Source: Calonectria ilicicola (lineage: Eukaryota; Ascomycota; Sordariomycetes; Hypocreales; Nectriaceae). From it: a DNA stretch of 64,000 nucleotides. Every line of letters begins with the position of its first letter. Positions within the stretch are counted from its first letter, which is position 1. The position numbers and the translations under genes are program-made. The stretch lies in contig CP085826.1 in NCBI GenBank assembly GCA_020809705.1, positions 5,394,001 to 5,458,000 on the forward strand. Direction: 5' to 3'. The notes under the pieces were generated by a model. That model worked only from the letters and a program-made list of their open reading frames with translations, was not told the DNA's origin and searched no databases. This document shows positions 22,852-33,811 of the stretch, piece by piece.

Positions 22852-23068
22852 ATGACTGGTAAGGAGCGAATTATGAAATATCCTTCACTTTGGCTAGGTG
22901 TCATGGTGCATTCTCGTAGGAATGTTTGCAGAAGCTCCACGCTTATTGAATTCAGTAGAAAGGGCAATGTGGAGGACCAGCATACATGGTAACCATGGAT
23001 GGACTAAGGATACACTCCCGAGATTGCTGAGTCAGCATGCGAAGTTGGTTTGGGATAAAAAATCATGA
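22852..23068 (+). CDS. Candidate small spliced gene, 51 residues, function unknown
   Basis: Too short for an open-frame screen. Exon 1 is seven bases (ATGACTG) followed by a GTAAGG donor; an acceptor at 22918-22919 (CGTAG) leads into exon 2, 22920-23068, open in the right frame to a TGA. The 61-base intron is of normal length for this genome. The product starts MTGMFAEAPRLLNSVERAM and ends LLSQHAKLVWDKKS; it has tryptophans and basic residues and reads like a compact amphipathic protein rather than random sequence. It fills a gap between two promoters, where a gene is expected. I do not recognise the family; a small mitochondrial protein is one guess. The bases after it turn AT-rich, fitting a 3' flank. 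Confidence 0.45.
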
Positions 23069-23841
23069 GACACTAAACCATTCTTAGCCGCTTACAGTTA
23101 CTTTAAAACCAAAGTAATGCATCTAGAGATATTCCCTTCTATGAGCTGTATTTTCTTTGGATATTTTAATATTATAAGAATATTAGATAATTAATAAATA
23201 ATTCTTAATCATTATTTATTTCATTAGGATGTTGGTTTTAGTGCCTTATATTTTCTGTCCCTTGCTTGGTTACATTGAACCGTGAGGTCTTGTGTTTTTT
23301 CGAATTCTGCCATTGGCCAGTGCGTTCGTGTGCTTAATTTCAACACCAACATGATGTGCAACTCCATTGGGAAGAAAAAGATACGGCAAGCTTTTGGGCG
23401 AGTGCTTCAATTACCGGGTGTCTAGAATTTTATCGTAAACGATTTTCTTCCTTTTTCTCCCTTGATTTAGTATGATGATTTTCCCCCTAAGAGTTCCAGC
23501 CAAAAAGCATGCCCCGTCTGTGTGAAATTGAGATATCGACTCTAGTCAGTGAATCAAAACTTTAGCCGAAAAAAAAAAGGAATGTACAAAATGCAAGCAT
23601 CATAGTAATTCAAGTAAGGGCGATTTTCCTTAGCAGGCCTGGTCAAATCCCAGGTGTTCGCTTGTTGTTCGTTGTTTGATCTCATGGGTGCGGGCCCACA
23701 GGAGATGGCACGTGACCATGAAGGAACTTGCCCTACCAGTTGTCCCACATCCAATATCGCATTTCTCACACACGAGTCTCGTCTCACGGCCAGTGGTTTT
23801 ACGCAAATCCTCCACCATCCATCGCCAGTCAACCAGCAACC
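23069..23841. other. Intergenic: AT-rich 3' flank and uL2 promoter
   Basis: An AT-rich block (about 23155-23225) is followed by more ordinary sequence and the uL2 promoter. No gene seen. Confidence 0.6.
23709..23716. promoter_or_regulatory. CACGTGAC box before uL2 gene
   Basis: An E-box core with flanking AC lies about 126 bases upstream of the uL2 ATG. It matches the palindromic box before TRM732 on one side. Function inferred from position and known bHLH sites. Confidence 0.4.
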
Positions 23842-24912
23842 ATGGGTAGAGTCATTCGCAACCAGCGTAAGGGTCGTGGATCCATCTACAGTCAGTAACC
23901 CCGAAAACGCCCACGATCGTCATGACGCCTGCGATCGCTATGACACCTGCGATCGCAGCGACGCCCACGATCGAAACGAGACGATAATGCTAACGACTTG
24001 AATATAGCGGCCAACACGCGCCTCAACAAAGCACCAGCAAAGTTCCGTAACCTTGACTTTGCTGAGCGACACGGATACGTTCGAGGAGTCGTCCGCGAGA
24101 TCGTCCACGATGCTGGCAAGTCGCCCGACCGATTTTGAAAATTATACCCACGATTAACGATTGAGTGTACAGGTCGTGGTGCTCCCCTAGCCAAGGTCGT
24201 CTTCCGACACCCCTACAAGTTCAAGCAGGTCACCGAGACCTTCATTGCCAACGAAGGCATGTACACCGGCCAGTTTATCTACGCCGGTAAGAAGGCTGCC
24301 CTGACCGTCGGCAACATCCTCCCCGTCGGTGAGATGCCTGAGGGTACCGTCGTCTCCAACGTCGAGGAGAAGATCGGTGACCGTGGTACTCTGGGCCGAA
24401 CCTCCGGAAACTACATCACCATCGTCGGCCACAACCCCGACGAGGGCAAGACCCGCATCAAGCTCCCCTCTGGTGCCAAGAAGGTCGTTGCCTCCAAGTC
24501 CCGAGGCATGATCGGTATCGTTGCTGGTGGTGGCCGAACTGACAAGCCCCTCCTTAGTACGTTTCTCCCCGGTGCTAGAAATGGCCGATTATAATTTGAT
24601 ATGAGGAATTGAGGGCTGACTATTAATTACAGAGGCTTCTCGTGCCAAGCACAAGTTCGCCGTCAAGCGCAACAGCTGGCCCAAGACTCGTGGTGTTGCC
24701 ATGAACCCTGTTGATCACCCTCACGGTGGTGTAAGTATTCTCGAAAGTTGTGGGCAGAATATCAGATGGCTAATCACCTCAAACAGGGTAACCACCAGCA
24801 TATTGGTAAGGCTTCTACCATCTCCCGATACGCCGCCCAGGGTCAAAAGGCCGGTCTTATTGCCGCCAGGAGAACAGGTCTCCTGCGTGGTACCCAGAAG
24901 ACAAAGGAGTAA
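23842..24912 (+). CDS. RPL2: 60S ribosomal protein uL2 (yeast L2, human L8)
   Basis: Large-subunit protein next to the peptidyl-transferase centre. Exons 23842-23890, 24008-24115, 24173-24556, 24633-24730 and 24787-24912 give 254 residues, the same length as yeast Rpl2. Motifs: [17 protein letters not shown] start, [73 protein letters not shown] (with the conserved histidine of the uL2 loop) and [10 protein letters not shown] at the end. Exon joins are fixed by this conserved sequence. Intron 2 (24116-24172) uses GC rather than GT as donor, and intron 1 carries an 18-base tandem repeat. Codon use is strongly biased, as expected for a highly expressed gene. Confidence 0.97.
23910..23981. repeat. 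Four 18-base tandem units in uL2 intron 1
   Basis: Four units of 18 bases, each with a central CGATCG palindrome (for example CCTGCGATCGCTATGACA), fill 72 of the 117 bases of the intron. Units 1 and 4 begin CCCA and units 2 and 3 begin CCTG, so the array is symmetrical at its ends. Confidence 0.85.
24116..24172 (+). other. GC-AG intron in the uL2 gene
   Basis: The donor reads G|GCAAGT. The conserved sequence [11 protein letters not shown] is only restored if splicing uses this GC; the nearby GT shifts the frame. Otherwise the donor matches the consensus perfectly, as is usual for GC-AG introns. Confidence 0.85.
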
Positions 24913-26003
24913 GGTGGCTGGAATTCATGGTCTCATTGGGATGGTGTTATACTGGCTTGCTTGCATCGATTGGTACTGCGATGGGCGGAAGGCTGGTAGC
25001 TTCGAGGGCAAGTACTATGGCATTTGGCGCAAAAAAATCTAAAGGCCGTTCTCTGTGACGATGTGAGATACCCTCAGGATTATTCGAGGTGACCTCGTAA
25101 TGAGAGGATGTGAATGCAATTGCCAAAGTCCAGCATGATATGAGTTTTAGCGGATACAATGCTTGGTTGTGTGCCCGGGTGAATGACGTTGAAAAATGAA
25201 ATTAAAAAAAAACAAAATTAAACAAAAAATTTTTTGGCCGGATTTTCGTCGTGCACTGCTGCAAAATGCTATGCTTATGCCGCCATGCTCTCAGCAACGA
25301 CTAATATCCAATTCACTACACAAATCAATTGACTCTTGGTGATATTTGATTTAATCAATCGCATTGAGATGTTGTCAAGAGTGAGAGGGTTGATTGTATA
25401 TTCTGCCATGTTCAGAGACTGTCGAAAATGGCTGGTGCATTATTCCAGTTACCTCGCCCGTGACTGGTTAGGGTCGCCTCGAATTCATCATAGTGGACTG
25501 TTTTGTGGTTGGCAAGCTGGCGACGAATCGCCTCGTGACGGCACATTGCATCTAAAAAAAAGGCCCAACTACAGATGGCCGATGCCATCGTATGATTACA
25601 ATGCCTGGTTTAAAAGGATTCCGCCGGCTTGATCCTAAACCCCTCTTCACAAACTGTAATCAATAGCACCTTTTCCGCCAGTAATCCTTCCCCCACTGTA
25701 ACAACGCGCTAGTCAACGAATTACCGTGCCGCACAGCATCCAGCACCAATGCCGCCGTACTGTCAGACACTTCCTGCCAGAGTCCATCTTACCGCTCCCA
25801 AGCTGTCGCCGTCGCTCATTCGCTACACGTGGTGGGCACGTCCCTTGTCCGGCATCGCTGCCATCCCCAAGACGCAATTAGCCCCACGTCGTCGTGACCC
25901 CACTAACCCCTCCATCCGCTCGACATCCCTCAAACTCTTCCCCTCCGGAAGCTTGAGACCGTTTTCTACACCTCATCTTCACTTCATCAAACAATTCAGC
26001 AAA
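24913..26003. other. Intergenic: uL2 3' flank and adenosine kinase promoter
   Basis: About 1.1 kb with no gene. The part near 25195-25230 is A/T-rich. A CACGTG lies at 25826-25831 and the leader before 26004 is pyrimidine-rich. Confidence 0.65.
25826..25831. promoter_or_regulatory. CACGTG core before adenosine kinase
   Basis: E-box core 178 bases upstream of the adenosine kinase ATG. Supported only by sequence match and position. Confidence 0.3.
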
Positions 26004-27409
26004 ATGGCCCCCGTCAAGGAATACGCTCTTCTCTGCCTTGAGAACCCTCTGCTTGGTATGTTGCCTCCTCGATCCTTTTTCGTGTATACCAATGCTTTGC
26101 CGTCCAGCAAGCTTGTATACACTCTTCCTGCCGTGCCTCTTCATGCCCGGGGATTCTGCCACGGTTCACTTGAATCCATCAATTTACTCACATTCCCCCC
26201 CCCCAGATATCCAAGCCGTAGGTGACCAGGCCCTGCTTGACAAGTACGAGCTCAAGGCCAACGACGCCATTCTCGCCGAGGAGAAGCACATTCCCATCTA
26301 CGAGGAGCTCCTCAACAACTACGACGCCAAGCTCATCGCTGGTGGTGCTGCCCAGAACAGTGCCCGTGGTGCCCAGTACATCTTGCCTCCTAACAGCGTC
26401 GTCTACCTTGGCGGTGCTGGTGACGACAAGTACGCTGCCATTCTCCACGATGCCGTCAAGGCTGCCGGTCTCCGAGTCGAGTACCGTGTCGACCCTGAGC
26501 ACAAGACTGGCCGCTGCGCTGCCGTCATCACCGGCCACGACCGATCCCTGTGCACCGATCTTGGTGCTGCCAACCACTATGGCCTGGACCACTTGAAGAA
26601 GCCCGAGATCTGGAAGCTCGTCGAGGAGGCCGAGGTTTACTACGTCGGTGGTTTCCACTTCACCGGTAAGCACTTGATTGCCCAAAGGCTTAAAAAGAAA
26701 AAAAAAACGTAGTGCTGACATGATTGCGTTACCAGTCTCCCCCGAGGCCATCATGGAGCTTGCCAAGCAGGCCGCCAAGGACAACAAGCCCTTCGTCCTC
26801 TCCCTCTCTGCCCCCTTCATCCCCCAGTTCTTCAAGGAGCCCGTTGATGCCAGCGCTCCTTACTGGGACTACGTCATTGGTAACGAGACTGAGGCCGCTG
26901 CTTACGCCGAGTCTCACGGCCTCTCTAGCAAGGAGCCCAAGGACGTTGTTGTCCACCTTGCCAACCTCCCCAAGGAGAACAAGCAGAGGAAGCGTATTGC
27001 CATCATCACCCAGGGCACCGAGCCTACCCTTGTCGCTATCCAGGGCGAGGAGGGTGTCAAGGAGTTCCCTGTCCACGCCATCGACAAGGAGCTGATCAAC
27101 GACACCAACGGTGCTGGTGATGCCTTTGCCGGTGGTCTCCTCGCCGGTATCGTCGAGGGCAAGTCCCTCGAGACTAGCATCGACATTGGTCAGTGGCTTG
27201 CACGACTTAGCATTCAGGAACTTGGACCTTCGTAAGTTTTTCTCAACTCTCCTTGATTGTATTTCAACTTCTACTTAAGTCTCCTATCGTCACATAGGTG
27301 TTTTCAGCAAGGGGCACCAGTCCCCCCCCCCCATACAAGCAATTTCATCTTGGCTAACCTACTTCTCAGCTACCCCTTCCCCAAGCAGACTTACAACGCT
27401 TCCAACTAG
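26004..27409 (+). CDS. ADO1: Adenosine kinase
   Basis: Phosphorylates adenosine to AMP; in yeast Ado1 supports the methyl cycle by removing the adenosine formed from S-adenosylhomocysteine. Exons 26004-26055, 26207-26665, 26736-27231 and 27370-27409; 348 residues, typical for the family. PfkB-family features: N-terminal KEYALLCLENPLLDI, the glycine motif IAGGAAQNSARGAQ near residue 65, GGAGDDKYA, and the C-terminal DTNGAGDAFAGGLLAG with the catalytic aspartate. The end is YPFPKQTYNASN, read after a 138-base last intron. Intron 1 ends in a run of ten C before its acceptor. Strong codon bias indicates high expression. Cytosolic. Confidence 0.96.
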
Positions 27410-28055
27410 AAGCCTCATGGGCAAGCCCATCTTGCAAAGTCCCATTGAAGGACTGAATATGTCTCGGCGTTGAGGGTCAAGGAAAAAAACGGTTTCAACA
27501 ACGGCGTTTTTGCATCCGGGGGAAAGTAAGCCCGGTTTTGACGGGGCCGGCTCTCGCACAGCGGCGCGGTATCCTCCACGATACCCCTTAGCATTTTTGT
27601 AGCAATTTTTTGTTTTTGTTTTTTTCGAGAATATAAATAGAGACTTCTTGCTTGCAAGGAAAGCCAACGTCCGATTTTGCCAAACATAGCACGCGCCGCA
27701 TGGACACGTCAAGCCAGCGCCTATCACGTTACGGTAAGTCAAGACTCTCCATTTCGTACATAGATCGGGCAAGACATAGGCCCAGTAGATCAACATCTCC
27801 GATACATCATCCTGAATATGATCGATTACGCCATCAGCGTTCCTCTTAAAGCCAACATGTGGTCTCGGGAGCCAGCCTGGTTGGCGTCAACCGCTGGGCT
27901 GTAACGCAGCAAAAAGCTTCACTTGTTTTAGCCAAAGCTTGCATGCCCTGAGTGGCCTGGCCAGGAACAGGGATGCAAAAGCAAAAGACTGAGAGACGTA
28001 GGTCTAGAAAGTAGCTCACAAAAAGTAAACACCATGTCGAAATCATGGGTATTTC
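27410..28055. other. Convergent spacer with a TATA-like box
   Basis: 646 bases between the stops of adenosine kinase (+) and the EST1-like gene (-). It holds TATAAATAG at 27632-27640 followed by an ATG at 27700 opening a 49-codon frame rich in R and S. No family is recognised, so no gene is called. Confidence 0.5.
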
Positions 28056-31000
28056 CTACTTGTTTCCATAAAATGCAGCTTGCAGGATAGCAGCGTCATA
28101 GCTCGAGGTTGTATCATCCATTTGAAAATGTCTAGCCGAGGACGGGGGGTTCTCCTGAGTAAAGCCATGGTCAGGACGAGTCATTGCAAAGTGACCCGAG
28201 CCGGGCATGCCAAACCCTGCACCATTAGCTGGAGTGCCTTGGTACAGGCTGCTTGGGTGGGAGAAGACAGAGGCCGAGGACATGAGATGACCACCGTCAA
28301 GAGGCTGGTGGCCCCAGGATGGCGGCACTGTCTCCTTTGGCATTCGGGAAGAATTCTGCCCCCACTGGCTGAAAGCAGAGGTTCGTGGAGCACTCGAGCT
28401 CGTAAAGGACTGGAGCAGGCTGTTCCTATGAGCCTCTTCGACAGCCGAGACAACACGAGGGCTACCCATCATTCCACTAGCTGGTCGAGGGGTGAAGGTC
28501 GTCGCAAAGGGGCGTTCGGGGGTAACAAAAGGGTCCTCGAGGCCGCCGCCCATTTGAACCATATCCCTAGACGAAAAGTTCGGGCTCACTGGTCCGCTGA
28601 AAGCATCTCTGGCCATAGACACAGAAGAGTCCTGAGCCTTGTGGGGTGTTGGGGTATACACCCAGTTCCAGGGCAGAGGTTCGAACTTTCCTGAAGGGAT
28701 TGAGCCAGTAGGGCTCGGCTCTGGGGCAAGCATGCCAAACACTTCATTTGCCGTCGCAGAGTGCATTCCATATGAGGATTCGTCGAGCGATCGGAGTTGT
28801 TGAGCAGGTTGTGGGGTAGGAGGCTTCAGAAAAGGAGCCAGCATATTTATTACAGTGCTTTCCGCGTGGTCCGGGCTATCAGAAACAGGTGGGCGAGGCT
28901 TGGACGCCAGGGTAGAGCTAGCTGACCGCTCGGGAGCTTTTTCGACCACATGGCTACTGACAGGTCGCCGGCTATCAGATGGGTTACGTTGGCGGCTAGA
29001 AACCCGAGGTTCTTGCTTCTGGGCCGGGGGATTAGCCACCCGTTGAGTCTGGCGAATGTCAACCGTAATTTCACGGCGAGGAGCTTCCTGATACTCAAAC
29101 ACCAAGCCCTTTTCTGCCCGGTAGTTGAGCGGCATGGCGTCATCTTCAGCCAAAAAGTAGGCACAACGGAGGATATCTAGGATTCGAGCCAAATTCTCTT
29201 GGAAGGACGACAGGCGAGTTTCCTTGGGAGGCAAGTGAGGTTTCAGATTGCCATTTTCACCATAGAAGGATCGGCATGCTTCTGGAACCTGGTCCGGAGA
29301 AAGCGGCAAAAGGCCGCGGGTTTCGACATCTTCTGGCAGCAGATACGGGCAAGGAGCGAGGTTCTCTCGAGTGTATGTGTCGGTGCACAGCAGAGTAAAG
29401 ACTTTTGCAAGAGCCTTGACCATATCAGGGACAACTGAACCAAGGGACTCGGCAGCCCCAAAAATCTCAAGCCTGCGAGCCGCAAGCCACATTATATAGA
29501 TGCGTAAAAGAGGTAGTAAACAATCAATAGTAGGTGTCACTTTGTCGCTAGCGGCATCCTTGGGGTCGTTGCTTTCACGGTTAACAATGTCGGTGAGTTC
29601 GCCTTCCAAAGCATTGCTAAACGACAAGATAAATTGGCAGTTTAGGCGCATGGAGTACTGGCAAAACCTAAATGTAGTTGATGATGGGTTTTCTGCTTTG
29701 GTCAGAGATTGGGCTGCTACGAGTGATTCGGGGAAAGGAATAGTGCGTACCTGCGTAACCTTGAGAGGCAACAAAGTAGGATGACATGTTTATTAAGGAC
29801 ATTTTGAAAAGCTCCTCAGTATGAGAGGAACCTTTGGAAGCCATGTCAAGGCGATGCAAAACCTCTCGCTCCAATTCAGAACTCTGCGACATAGCTTCGC
29901 CCTTATAGAAGACAGCGTGCAGCTTGCCGAACCAAGTAAGAAAGGCATCCTGGGGGACGCGCGGGTTCCTGCGAAGGGGTGCCTTGTCTGGTTGCAAAAT
30001 AGCTTTGAACTTGGCCTCGAGGTTGGGCTTGGCATTCGGGTGAGGGTCTGAAACGGCAATGCCTCGATAGAAGTAATAGACCACGTCGAGGTCCTTGCTC
30101 TCCTCCAGACTGATGATACCCATCTGGTGAAACGCAAAGCCAGAGTCCGTCTTTAAGTCGTATGCTAGGTTGTAGTAGGCCATGGAAATGCGGTAGCTTG
30201 ACTTCCTAAGTCCAGCTTGGATTTGATAACGAGCTAGGTCGCCAAGGCAGATCAAAGTAAAGTGGCACGACTTCAAAACCATGTGATAAATCTGAGCGGG
30301 AACAGGGCTTATGGTGTCGTTGGCAGACGTTTCCTGAACTTCGATGCCTTGGGCGATACGTTTCAGCTCCGGGATATCATATCTCGCCGACAGCCTCTGA
30401 ATGTAGCCCTTGTAAAACTCCTGGGCAATTCCCAAGAAGGCGAGATATTTGTCGCCCAGCTTTCTCTTCTCGACGTTGCGTTTGTCGCCTTTTTGTTTGT
30501 GGGGGCTCTGTTTATCACTTTTCTGTTTGTCGCCGTTGCGTTTGTTCTCATTGGCCCCCTTGTCATTCTTCTGCTGCTGCTGCTGCTGCTGCTGCTTATC
30601 GGCAGCCTGCGCCAGCTGTTTGAGGCGGCCTAGGGTTCGTCGGTATTCATGGTTGATGGAGGTATGTACCGTCCACAGGATGTGATCGGCGCGCTCAGTA
30701 ATGGCATACTCAAAGTCGAGAAAGATGGTTTGCACGCATGCAAGTCGGAACCTAGTGGAGCAAAAAGTCTTAACTTTGGCACAGATGGGCAGAGTCACAG
30801 ATTTGCCCTTACTTATCCAAAATGGAATCTATTGCCTCGAACTGGGAGATGTCGACACCAGAGTTATTATCTTTGGGGAGCTTATCGAGCTGTTTTGTCA
30901 ACAGCTTGCGCAACTTGATAGCGGAGCTAAACCTCGCAAGTCAGTCAGGTGTGCGGGCAGGACGGAATTGCGCAAACGGTTGCTTGGGTGCTCCGATTGG

Positions 31001-31106
31001 CAGGCCCAGCGCCCGCGCGAAACGGTGCACGCGGGTAATAAGGATATAGAACGTACCGCCACGCCTGCCTGGCCTTGTTGCCAAGGTTGGCCTGCTCGGT
31101 CTCCAT
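28056..31106 (-). CDS. EST1/SMG7-like protein (14-3-3-like TPR, nonsense-mediated decay or telomerase)
   Basis: Exons 31057-31106, 30813-30932, 29751-30751 and 28056-29692; 935 residues in frame. The N-terminal part matches the EST1/SMG5-7 fold: AIKLRKLLTKQ, FLDFEYAITERADHILW, HTSINHEYRRTLGRLKQ, then YLAFLGIAQEFYKGYIQRL and DSGFAFHQMGIISLEESKDL (DxxxAxxQxG of the 14-3-3-like/TPR domain), and the helical DNA/RNA-binding domain around FCQYSMRLNCQFILSF. The C-terminal 350 residues are low-complexity P/S-rich. An insertion of eight glutamines and repeated K/D/N/Q residues lies near residue 115. Filamentous fungi usually carry one such gene; yeast splits the role between Est1 (telomerase) and Ebs1 (mRNA decay). 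Exon 2 has a second acceptor six bases on, also in frame. Confidence 0.8.
30571..30594. repeat. (CTG)8 run encoding poly-glutamine in the EST1-like gene
   Basis: Eight CTG triplets on the plus strand are read as CAG (glutamine) on the coding minus strand, next to a lysine-rich repeated segment. Such runs often vary in length between isolates. Confidence 0.85.
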
Positions 31107-32179
31107 GATAGCAAAGTCGAGAGAGGGCGACGCTGCGGAGGCGGGTGCTCAGGAGCGGGCGAGCGAGACCGGAGAAGCAAAGGGAGAGCAGGGCTCGCGG
31201 GGACGGCGTGATGGGCGAATGTCGTTTCTAAATGACGTATTTTTCATGCTTTCTCGGGGCCGGATCACGGTGTTGCGAATGGTCCATTACTCGAGCGCAG
31301 GTCGGGTTGCAAAGTTGGGAGGCGGCCTCGGCTCGCGAAAATGGAATCGTCGGCCGAGGAGAGACACATTGGCAGAGAGGAGGATTCGACGGAGCAGGTC
31401 GAGACGAGTATAAATAGAGGCTGCAGGCTGTTTGGCGCCAAGGTGGTTCGAAGGGGTCTAGCAGAGGCGAGTGCGAGGTGAAGAGATTCTGAGCCGCCGT
31501 TGACGTGAGAGGGTCGAGAATGGCGAACCCCTCAAGGTCATGATCCTGCTCGATGGCCCAAAGCGTTGTTGTCTGGGGTGGGAATACTTCGGAACGAGGA
31601 CGTAGAAAAAAAAACGGCCGCCCTCGTCCACTGAGACTGGTCCCCTTGGTTAGGTTTCAGTGGGTTTGGCGTTCGTTGCTCGCTCCATCCCGCACAAGAT
31701 TCTCCAATGGGGCCGTGCTAGGTGCTAGGCCCCTGTGCCCATCCACGGCAGCATCCTGCCTCGTTGCCCAAAAGTTGCCCCTCGACGGCAAAGCCCCTCT
31801 CCCAAGCTCGTCATAGCGAGTCTTCAGTGGCGCCCTGGTCACCAACCCCACTGCATCTTAGCGACTTGGTTAAGCCGGCAAACCGCCAATCCATGCTCCC
31901 ATCGAGACCAACGCCGCGTTCCCATCCTTGACCTGGACCTGGCCATCTGAACAAGACATCCTATCACGGCCATCTCCACCTTTCGACCCTACCGCCGCCT
32001 CGTGCCCAGCTTGCCTTTCTCTCGAGTCTGAGCCTCACCAAGTTTCCAACCATCCAAAAACACCGAACGAAACGAAGTGCAACCCATCAGGATCCCCTCA
32101 CCGGCTCTCGCTTACCGCCCCTTGGGTTTAATCTTAAAGTAATTCACCACCCCCCCACAAAGCTCACCGCACAAAAAAG
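31107..32179. promoter_or_regulatory. Divergent promoter region of EST1-like and ZNF511-like genes
   Basis: About 1.07 kb between divergent starts. A TATAAATA box lies at 31409-31416, but 770 bases before the zinc-finger ATG, which would mean a long leader. The 300 bases before 32180 are C-rich, like transcribed fungal leaders. Confidence 0.5.
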
Positions 32180-33045
32180 ATGAAGCGCTCACGAGAGCTC
32201 GAGGACGAGCTAGATTCGTACGCCCCCGGCCCATCTTCTACAGAGCCAACTGCCGCATCACGACCAGTAGCAAAGGCCGCCCAGCTCGACTGCGCCATTG
32301 AAGATAGCGACGACGAAAGCACCGTCATCATGAGATGCAACTTACCACCCCACAAGGAATCACTGACCTTCAGGTCCTACGATGATTACGAGGTTCATTA
32401 TAACAAGGCTCACACCAACCGATGTCACGAGTGTCTCAAAAATTTCCCAACAGAGCACCTACTTACTGTTCATATTGAAGAATTCCATGATCCCCTGGTA
32501 TTCATTAAGAGAGAGAAGGGGGAGCACACCGTAAGCATATATAGGCTGCTATTACATACCTCTTGACTTCTGCAAGACCAATATTCTAACGTGGTTTACA
32601 GTTTTCTTGCTTCGTAGAGGGATGTGAACGCAAGTGCATGACACATCAGAAGCGACGCTTGCATCTCATCGACAAGCACATGTATCCCAAGAACTTCTTT
32701 TTTGCAGTCACAAAGGACGGCATTGATGGGAGGAGATCCCTCCTCAACGATGGGAGCCACCATCGCCGTCGTTCCTCGACCAATTCTCAAACCAAGGAAT
32801 CACGACGCCGCGCGAGTCTACTAGGGGCGGCAGGGTCACAGTCACCGACACATTCACAAGCAAAAGCCCAAACGAGAGAGACGCCCCAACCAAACTCTCC
32901 GGCTCGCACTTCGAGGAAGTCTACAGACAACGGGTCTGTAGACGCAGAAATGGCAGAGCTTACGGGAGCCATGTCAGCGCTGCAGTTCGTTCCACCAAGC
33001 ATCCGGTTTGGAAGAGGTAACAAGGCTGGTTTCTCCAAAAAATAG
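32180..33045 (+). CDS. C2H2 zinc-finger protein, ZNF511-like
   Basis: Exons 32180-32530 and 32602-33045 joined in phase 0; 264 residues. An acidic N-terminus (CAIEDSDDESTVIMRCNLPP) is followed by three finger-like segments: MRCNLPPHKE with a later HYNKAHT, RCHECLKNFPTEHLLTVHI (C-x2-C-x12-H-x4-H, complete) and SCFVEGCERKCMTHQKRR with LIDKHMYP. This spacing and the phrase HMYPKNFFF fit the ZNF511 family, conserved from fungi to animals and of poorly known function. The C-terminal half is disordered, R/S/T-rich, and ends in SIRFGRGNKAGFSKK. Likely nuclear. Family call good, role unknown. Confidence 0.8.
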
Positions 33046-33308
33046 GCAGGGAAATCAAAATGGGGGTAGGGAGTCCGAACTGGCTGGCTATGATCAGCAC
33101 GATGTTATGAATGAAATGACTTGGTCAATGAAAGGATTTCTACCTCATCGAAATGACCTCCACAACCTCCCTCTGTCGTATGTTGGTCATGTAGCCGCTT
33201 CTGTTCGTGCCTTATTACGCCCAAACGCCGTCTCTTTAGGTCCACATCTGCAGATACAGTGGAAATTTCTTATATATCCTGCCAAAAATAGAAAATGGCC
33301 ATCGTCTT

Positions 33309-33811
33309 CTAATCGCTGGAAGAACAGCCCCGGCATCCGCAGCTAACACACTCGATATCTTGATCATCTTTGAGGCTCGCGCGGGGTACTCGACAGATGC
33401 ACGTGCTGTTGAAGTTGGTTTCTTTTGTCTGGATGCATCGAAGACAGCAGAGCTAGCTTCTGGTTAGTATACATAGGTCAAACACGCGAGTCCACAACCC
33501 AGACGTACCTTTTCGTAGCCTTGCTTCTTCCACTTGGCAATGAGCATCGCATCTGCGTATCCGTTCTTCAATAGCCAGTCATACAGTTGCTTGCTGATGG
33601 CCTCCTTCTCATAGTACAAGTCGTAAACGTAGCGGCTCCTCTGGTGAGCAATCTGGAACACCTCCCACTGCGCCTGGTGCTTAGGACCCGACGGTGGGGG
33701 CTTGTTCTGAGCGTCCTTCATCTTGTTTGAGAAGATGAGAAGATCCGTCTCAATATCGCTGAAGCCCTCCGGCGGGGGCTTGCGCTTTGATGAGTGTCGG
33801 ATTGCAGGCAT
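33309..33811 (-). CDS. BUD31: Pre-mRNA splicing factor BUD31/Cwc14
   Basis: Spliceosome component of the NTC-related group, present in activated complexes. Exons 33509-33811 and 33309-33452; 148 residues (family 144-157). The N-terminus reads [13 protein letters not shown] as in all BUD31 proteins; then [36 protein letters not shown] and, after the splice, [20 protein letters not shown] with the zinc-binding cysteines, ending [12 protein letters not shown]. The acceptor is the second AG after the branch site (CTAG before CTCTGC); the first AG would break the frame. Shares a 290-base promoter with the divergent complex I gene. Confidence 0.95.

Noticed and set aside
24111..24172. A normal GT donor (AAGTCG) for uL2 intron 2
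   Set aside because: Using that GT shifts the frame; only the GC donor three bases earlier restores the conserved uL2 sequence.
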